A stretch of DNA of 64,000 bases from Isoetes taiwanensis (taxonomy: Eukaryota > Streptophyta > Lycopodiopsida > Isoetales > Isoetaceae). The stretch spans positions 325,359 through 389,358 of the forward strand of contig JAJEKV010000186.1 of NCBI GenBank assembly GCA_021234155.1. Direction: 5' to 3'. Position numbers and translations under genes: made by a program. The notes beneath the pieces were generated by a model, which searched no databases, was not told the DNA's origin, and saw only the letters and a list, made by a program, of their open reading frames with translations. Shown here one piece after another: positions 58,199 through 64,000 of the stretch. The stretch's first letter is position 1, and every line of letters begins with the position of its first letter.

Positions 58199-58350
58199 GA
58201 TGGCGCTCAGGAATTTTCCGAAGGCGCTAGAAACTTGGCGGAGGCGCTAAAAATTTTCGCGAAGGTGATCCGAAAAAAGGACGCCTCTCTTTTTATAGGG
58301 TTCGCCATTATGACGGGCGCCATTATGACGGGCGGCGCCATAATGACGGG
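58199..58350 (-). promoter_or_regulatory. Promoter of the cluster: TATA box, E2F-like site, tandem repeats
   Basis: On the minus strand CTATAAAAA (complement of 58290-58298) is about 95 bp upstream of the ATG. Three 15-bp repeats of CCCGTCATNATGGCG lie upstream of it (58303-58317, 58318-58332, 58336-58350). Between TATA box and ATG is TTCGCGAAAA (58254-58263), a good E2F-type site, plus three AGCGCC or GAGCGCC elements. The arrangement suggests S-phase or dividing-cell expression, which is inference. Confidence 0.5.
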
Positions 58351-58652
58351 CGGCATATTCCCCATTCCGCCCAAAAAGCAACCCCCAGCTCGGCATCGTA
58401 CGGGACAGTGAAACGTGAGAATTTGTGTGATAGTGACTGTAGGGCAGGTGGAAAGGACAGCAAATCACCCACGGCATGTCAGTTTAAATTGGATAGGGAC
58501 AGGGGCATTAGGGCATAAAACGGTCCCGCCCGAAGGACAACATTTTGAAATTCAAAATAATTTCAAATGCGGTAAGACCCTCCAAGACTTTCATTATTGC
58601 AGAGCTTGGGAAGGAGTTGTTCGAGGCGCCGGAGTTAAATTGAAGGCGCTAT
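58351..58652. other. Upstream flank of the cluster, to the LTR insertion point
   Basis: No gene was seen. The LTR of the second H3 element starts at 58653; the bases just before it (58648-58652, GCTAT) would be the left target duplication, but the right one is outside the window. Confidence 0.4.
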
Positions 58653-61600
58653 TGTGACGGTCCAGGGGAATATACGCCATAAATACGTATATTCTTGGAT
58701 CCGTCACTATACAAGTCTAGCTTCATAGCCTTGTATACCATAGATTGTGGCACTAGGGGGCATGGCCAAGTTATTCCCATAACTTAGCCAACCATAGGTT
58801 TAGACCATTATCCACGTGGCCTTAACCTATTAGGCACTCGCCACACAGGACTCACCCGATTGGTGCCACGTGGCATCCTAGGTGGACCTAACTTATATAG
58901 GCCTAAACCCTAACCCTAGGCCTTTTTCCAGCCCTAGCACCCAGAGACTCACCTACTCGTTCGAAACCCCGTTTCGAACATCGTTTGTTGTGGCATAGGC
59001 TGGTGCAGCAGCCCCAGCAGGGTAGACTCGTTCTTGGAGTAGGAGCAGCATCTTGTGAGTCGAAGACCATGGAGGCGCACGGATCTGGAGGGAGAGCATC
59101 AGGAGCAGGTATGTAGAGTAGTAGTCGTGATAGCTTATCTGGAATTAGCATTCTAGATATGCTAGTATCTTGTATCTAGAGTAGAGCCATCCTAGAGCCC
59201 ATATTCAACATCTTGAACCCTAATCAAGGAACCCTAACTATTAGTTAGATTTGTATGACTAGGTTAAGATGTTCTTCTTATGATTATTCTCATGACGTGA
59301 TGATTATGTGATGATGGTTGATCATGTTTGCTCCTCTTGTATTGGGAAGGGGGGTAGAGACCTAGAGCCATATGTAGTATGCTCCTAGATTAGATCCCTT
59401 AGTTCCTATTAGATGCAGCCTGTGCATAGGAGCCCACCAGGCTATTGAGGCTATGATACGACTCAGCACCATACAACGGGGCTAGAGGGAAAGTGGAGGG
59501 AGGATCCCTGCAAGTGGGGGCTTCGGGGGATCCCATAGTGGGCTAGGCTTATGGTCGGTCACTTCGTGTGGGCCGAGCATGGGTCCGACACCTCCTGGGG
59601 CAATGGTGTCGCCCTGCCTCTCGAGAGCTGTGACGTTCCAGCATAATATACGCCCCAATACGTATATTATACTGCCACGTCACACGTACATGTCACAAGT
59701 GACATGTACTTGAGAGTAGGACAACGTTGCACCTAGGAGCTAAAGGTTGCACCTAGGGGGCAACCTTGGATGTTGGGTATGTAATTAAACATACACATTG
59801 GGTATGTAATTAAACATACACAACAAAAGGTTCCTTGTTCATCCATTTCCAAATGGCTTAAAGCCATTTGCCCATGTGGATGCCCTAACCTAGATAGGGT
59901 CTATATAAGGGCTAAAACCCTAGACCCTAGCTCTCCTTTCACTTTGCCAATTAGGGTTTTCTAGAGCTTCCTTTCCTCTTTCGCATTTAGGGCTTTCCTG
60001 GGCCAATTCGGCCAAGGTAAGGCTCGAAATCGCATTGCCAGGCTCCGAAAAGTCGGATTTGCACAACAGGTTGCTGAGTAGCAGCTGTCCTCGGCAAGAT
60101 CAGGAGCATGGACGCCTTCCAAGGATCAGGAGCAAGCCAAGGAGCAGGTATCTAGTTGTTCTGTTGTGCAAAACCGTCTTTAGGCATGGCAATATGCCGG
60201 TTTAGTATGTTAGATCACCTCTGGAAGTCTTGTAGATCCCTAGATCTGAGACTCTAACGAATGAACCTAACATTGGATGTTAAGTAGATAGATTGATATG
60301 ATTCTCTATCTCTGTTCTGTGATATTGTATGTATTCTACTCTGTGATCTCCTTGTTGTGGGAAGGGGGGTAGAGACCTAAAGGCTGTGTAGAAGATGCTC
60401 CTAGCATAGCACCTTAGTTCCCACATAATTGCGGCCTGTGCACAGGAGCCCACCTGGCTGTGGGTGAAGGGGCAAGGCCGGTTGATAAGAAGGAACTTGT
60501 CTCATCGCGGACTGACCCCTCCGGGTAGTAAAGCCTATCGAGGGTCTTTTTGGCCGGGCTAGGCTTAATAGCTTGTCCGCTGGGCGTGTGGGCAAGGTAT
60601 GAGCTCGACACTCGTGGGGTGGTGGATATGACCTTCCGGTGAGTTCAAGTCGAATCACGAGGCGGTGGCCCTCTAGCAGCCTCGCGATGAGCATGGATAC
60701 CTCGAGGAGAGGCAGCTCTCTTCCTGCCTCGCCGGGGTTGGGAGATGCAACCCAGCCGGTAGTAGCCCCTCCGGCTACTCACCCGGCAGGCTACGGCCAA
60801 GTCCCAACACTTTTCAGCCTACTCTGCAAAGTGTGCACGGGAGGGGCGGATGGAGTGGACTACCCTAAGCCATGTTCTATGCCAGCCAAATCCATTGCCA
60901 TGAATTCTGTCTGCAATGAACTCTGGAGGCCTAGCCGTCAGTCATCCCCCTTGAGTCTGAGCCCTGGGTAGGATCCCTCCTTTGTATTATTGTTATGAAG
61001 GTATTGCTGACTCTGTGATGTTGCTATTGTTATGGTGATTGTGTTGTATATTATTGGTTGTGCTCACGTTTGTTTGTTACGCTTCCGCAGATAGGTCGAT
61101 CCGAAGGAAGACGGATGAATGACACATCCACTCTTCCCTTCTTTGGCTCGCCCCGGGGAGTGGAGTCAGTGGATGGCCCCCGCCCGCACCGCCAGGGGAA
61201 TGCTCCTCCTTCGAGTACGATGCGGGCATCGTATAAGGAGTAGGGGACGTCACAAGAGCTGCAAGTGTCAGCTTGGCTCTCGTTTTGGGGGGTTCAGTCG
61301 GGTACGAATCGTGTGTCGCCACGATTCTCTAGCCGCCCACAGCACCTCTAGATCCTGGGAAGGGGAGATGCAACCCTTCCTGCCTCATCGGACCAGGGAG
61401 ATGCAACCTGGAGTAGTCCCGATGGGTGATGCCATGGGATTGCGTATCCGGAAGGCTAGAGTCCTGTCAGAGCCTGATTTAGCCCATCTGCAAAGTATGC
61501 ACAGGAGGGGCGGATGGAGTGGTCAACCCTAGCCATTGTTCTATGCCAGCCCTCGCCATTGCCATGACTCGGTCTGCTCTATCTTGAGGCCTAGCCGGTC

Positions 61601-61925
61601 AGTCATCCTCCTTATGAGTCTGAGCCGGGGTAGGAGCTCTCATGTTTCACGGTTTGTGCTTATCATCTTTGTACTGGCATATGCGTGATGCACTACCCTT
61701 CGAGGTAGTATTTGTATATGTTTGATGCTAGTTCGGCGTGTTATCGCCCTTTTGTTATAGGAGCCCAGGGGGAAGGTAGCGCCAAGACACCTTTCGTGTT
61801 CCCTCCCGCACTAAGGGTCACCTCGAGTGCGGGGTAGACGAAGGGCCCGTCGCGGTTCTTGGCCGGATGGGGGGATTTGCCGAAGTGTACGGTACGGATG
61901 CCGTATGTTTAGGGGGGGCGTCACA
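58653..61925 (+). repeat. 5' LTR of H3 element copy 2, interrupted by a nested LTR
   Basis: It starts TGTGACGG and ends CGTCACA just before a primer site. Without the inserted 59629-61254 and one 5-bp duplication its length is 1,642 bp, against 1,640 bp for the LTR at 7808-9447, and the two align from end to end. Confidence 0.85.
59629..61254 (+). repeat. Nested solo LTR (1,626 bp) with perfect target duplication
   Basis: It starts TGTGACGTTCC and ends GACGTCACA, and is flanked by AGAGC on both sides (59624-59628 and 61255-61259). Removal of the insert and one AGAGC restores colinearity with the LTR at 7808-9447. It belongs to a related family: the same end sequences and several shared blocks, but diverged body sequence. 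No internal region remains, so it is a solo LTR left by recombination. Confidence 0.9.
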
Positions 61926-61926
61926 A

Positions 61927-61938
61927 TGGTATCGAGGC
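61927..61938 (+). promoter_or_regulatory. Primer-binding site, H3 element copy 2
   Basis: TGGTATCGAGGC follows the LTR end after one base. It is a decayed form of TGGTATCAGAGC, the initiator-Met site that is intact in copy 1. Confidence 0.8.
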
Positions 61939-62501
61939 GATGTTCTTGGTTGACCAAGAACTAGCACTGACCATAACCATGAAGTAGTCTAACAGGCCTA
62001 TAGGGGTGTGAAATAAACATTTCCACCATTGAACCGCGAAAATGGGGGAAAAATTTTTCTCCTAGGTAGTGGGTCAGGACTTAGGTTAAGTGTTAGACGA
62101 AGGTTTGAGTGAGTCAAACTCATCTTCTAGTAAATTTGGAGTGCAAATTATGCATCTGCATCAAATTTCACCTAAAATGGGTCGAAGAATCATACCAATC
62201 GGAGACCCAGGTGAAAAATGGCGCAAATTCATAAATTGCACTTCGAACCATTAGAAAAATTTGAAAATATAAGTATAATATCAACTAATATAGGTTTAAT
62301 ATATATTTTAATAATTAAATAACTACTAAATAGGGTGTAATTAATAAGGGGGGCTAATAAATAGGGGTAATTATGGTAGAAGAATATTCCCAGGGACCCT
62401 TCCTTTTAAATATCCCTGACACCTCATTTTTCCCTCCAAACTTTCCTCCACCTTCTTTCTCTTGATCAGCCTATCCCCACCCGTTTGCTAGACCGTTAAG
62501 T
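61939..62501 (+). promoter_or_regulatory. Leader of H3 element copy 2 with TATA-like box
   Basis: Colinear with 7235-7794 (complement). TTTTAAATAT at 62404-62413 lies about 90 bp before the ATG and is conserved in position and context (CCTT before, CACCTCATTT after) with copy 1. Confidence 0.4.
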
Positions 62502-63612
62502 ATGGCAAGAACCAAGGCATGACGGCCGAAGGAAGTGAGCGGCCGACACTCTCAATGGCGCACTTAGCAGCCGGGCGACACGTGAAGAAGATCCCGGAGC
62601 ACCTTCGACCCAAGAAGGGGGAAGAGGAGCCTCCCCAGCAGCCAAAGAGCCGGAATTCCACGAGGCGATCACGATGCGAGAGCAGCCCCAAGCAAGCAGC
62701 CCCTTCGGCGGCAGGAACGCAAAGAACCGACGAGTGGCGCCGCCGGGGCCACAGACACGGGGCGGGAAGAGCAGGGAGGGAAGCGTGTCCAACAGCCAGT
62801 GGACGGCTTGGCCTTCGGCCAAAGAAAAAGGGCAAGGAGAAGGTCACCGAAAGTGGGAGGAGAGGGCCGAGGAGGAAGAGGGAGCGGGAGGAGGAGCCGA
62901 GGTAAGCAGGAGCCGAGGACGAAGAGAAGAACGACGGCCTCACGGACCGGCTGCTATCGAGGAACCGCAATGAGGAAGTGGAAGAGGAGGTGGAAGAGGA
63001 GGTTGAAGAGGAGGAAGACGAGGACGAGCGCCACGGGGAACCTTCAAACCGACGCCTGCACCACCTTATCCAAAGTGGCCTAAGCCACCTAAGGTGGTCA
63101 AGAAGGTATATGGGCGAGCCATCCTTCGGCCATGAAGGAGGATCGCTCTTCGTGACGCCTCAAGGCGCATTTCAGAATACCTCCGTCGGTGGACGAGGTA
63201 TAATGACTGGTATTGCCGGCAGAATGTCGACCGGTACGTGGAGGGGGGGCGTCCAGCCAAGAACCAGCCCAAGCCGCCTCCGCCACCACCGGAGAAGCCG
63301 AAGAAGGTCCACCATGGACCTAATTCCCCGCACTCCCGTGTCTTCCGGGAGATTAGACACTTTCAACAGTGCACTAATCTCCTGATTAGGAAGGCACCTT
63401 TTGAGCTGACTCATGCGGGAGGTGACGGGCGGAGTTCGCCACCCACTCACTGAGTGACGCCGCTCACAACTCGGGTGTTGCAAGTAGCCGCTGAGGCCGA
63501 GCTCACCCAGTTGTTTGAGGAAGGGAACCTCTGCGCGATCCACGCGAAGAGGGTGACCTTGATGCCCAAGGATATACACTTGGCACGTCGCATCCGCAAG
63601 GAATACCCTTGA
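62502..63612 (+). pseudogene. Histone H3-like protein inside an LTR retrotransposon, copy 2
   Basis: The frame opens MARTKA and meets TGA at 62520-62522. In another frame it carries the segment EHLRPKKGEEEP, which copy 1 shares (EHLRPKQGEESS). A basic part, a Glu-rich run near 62978-63030 and a segment PPYPKWPKPPKVVKK follow. The part around [15 protein letters not shown] stays open here, where copy 1 has its frameshift. The first half of the fold ([19 protein letters not shown]) ends in a scrambled stretch near 63405-63475. The second half ([20 protein letters not shown]) runs to TGA at 63610-63612. So the lesions differ from those of copy 1, although the domain order is the same. Confidence 0.8.
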
Positions 63613-64000
63613 GGATGCATTTTTGTTCAAAGTAATGTAATTATTAAGTCTCCTATAAATATAAAATTTTGTTGTAAATTGACCTTAATTCTTGTATGAA
63701 ATTATGTCTAAATAGCTCAAATTTCACTTTAATTTTGACCATTAAAATTGCATTGTTGAAGGAAAAATTAATTAGTTAGAAACCCTAGCTTAATTAGTCC
63801 AAAAAAACCGCCAATTGGTGAAACCGGTCGTCGTCAAAATTGGGTCTGCGCCCTCGACTTGAGGCTACTTCTCATGACGCCACCTTTCCGGGTGATTTTG
63901 ATGCTAATAAATGTCCAATTTAAGTAAGAAAAGTTGCTAGTTAGGGTAAAATCATGCTGGAAAGTCATGTTAGGATGTTTAGATTCCCTAAAACCCCCCG
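63613..64000 (+). other. Tail of H3 element copy 2 (continues outside the window)
   Basis: AT-rich 3' noncoding sequence after the H3 frame. Near 63810-63860 the phrase GTGAAACCGGTCGTCGTC...GGGTCTGCGCCCTCGAC weakly resembles the dyad repeats of copy 1. The 3' LTR, if present, is beyond the window. Confidence 0.5.

Noticed and set aside
62488-62970. Antisense frame over the second H3 copy
   Set aside because: It is the complement of the basic and acidic region and has no counterpart with a conserved frame in copy 1.

Overview
This window looks like nuclear DNA of a land plant. It is AT-rich, with GT-AG spliced coding segments, an extensin-type cell-wall gene, and LTR retrotransposons primed by plant initiator-Met tRNA (binding site TGGTATCAGAGC). 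The mixture of LINEs, LTR elements, a DUF7869-type transposase relative and a methylase-like gene cluster would suit a fern or another seedless plant. That placement is inference only. Most of the 64 kb is old transposon debris and anonymous intergenic DNA.

Layout. 1-2.7 kb: 3' end of an LTR retrotransposon. 5.6-9.4 kb (minus): an LTR retrotransposon whose internal region carries a histone H3-like reading frame, inserted in a Ty1/copia remnant (9.4-10.1 kb). 12.0-14.5 kb: a tentative six-exon gene of unknown function. 18.4-21.0 kb: a five-exon coiled-coil gene ending in KPSIDD repeats. 23.4-24.9 kb: a LINE split by a solo LTR. 26.2-26.8, 38.2-38.9 and 42.0-43.8 kb: further LINE remnants. 28.1-28.9 kb: a partial LTR of the H3-element family. 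38.9-41.2 kb: a decayed DUF7869-type element. 44.7-45.9 kb: an extensin. 48.2-53.6 kb: a segmental duplication with a DUF7869 fragment at its junction. 54.1-58.4 kb: a minus-strand gene cluster with a methylase-like motif, its own promoter, and GC-rich palindromes in its introns. 58.7-64 kb: a second H3-bearing LTR element, its LTR interrupted by a nested solo LTR.

The most unusual content is the pair of H3-carrying LTR elements. Both have a 1.64-kb LTR (TGTGACG...CGTCACA), an initiator-Met-type primer site, a leader of about 575 bp with a TATA-like box, and a frame that starts MARTK like histone H3. That frame continues through a long acidic and basic insert and ends in an H3 histone fold. 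The two copies carry different mutations, so both are broken now, but together they imply one ancestral open frame of about 360 codons in the gag position. The second unusual feature is the 54-58 kb cluster, where near-identical palindromes centred on GCGGCCGC recur only in introns and flanks.

Ordinary genes are few: the extensin, the coiled-coil gene, the tentative six-exon gene and possibly the 54-58 kb cluster. I saw no convincing tRNA, rRNA or CRISPR array.
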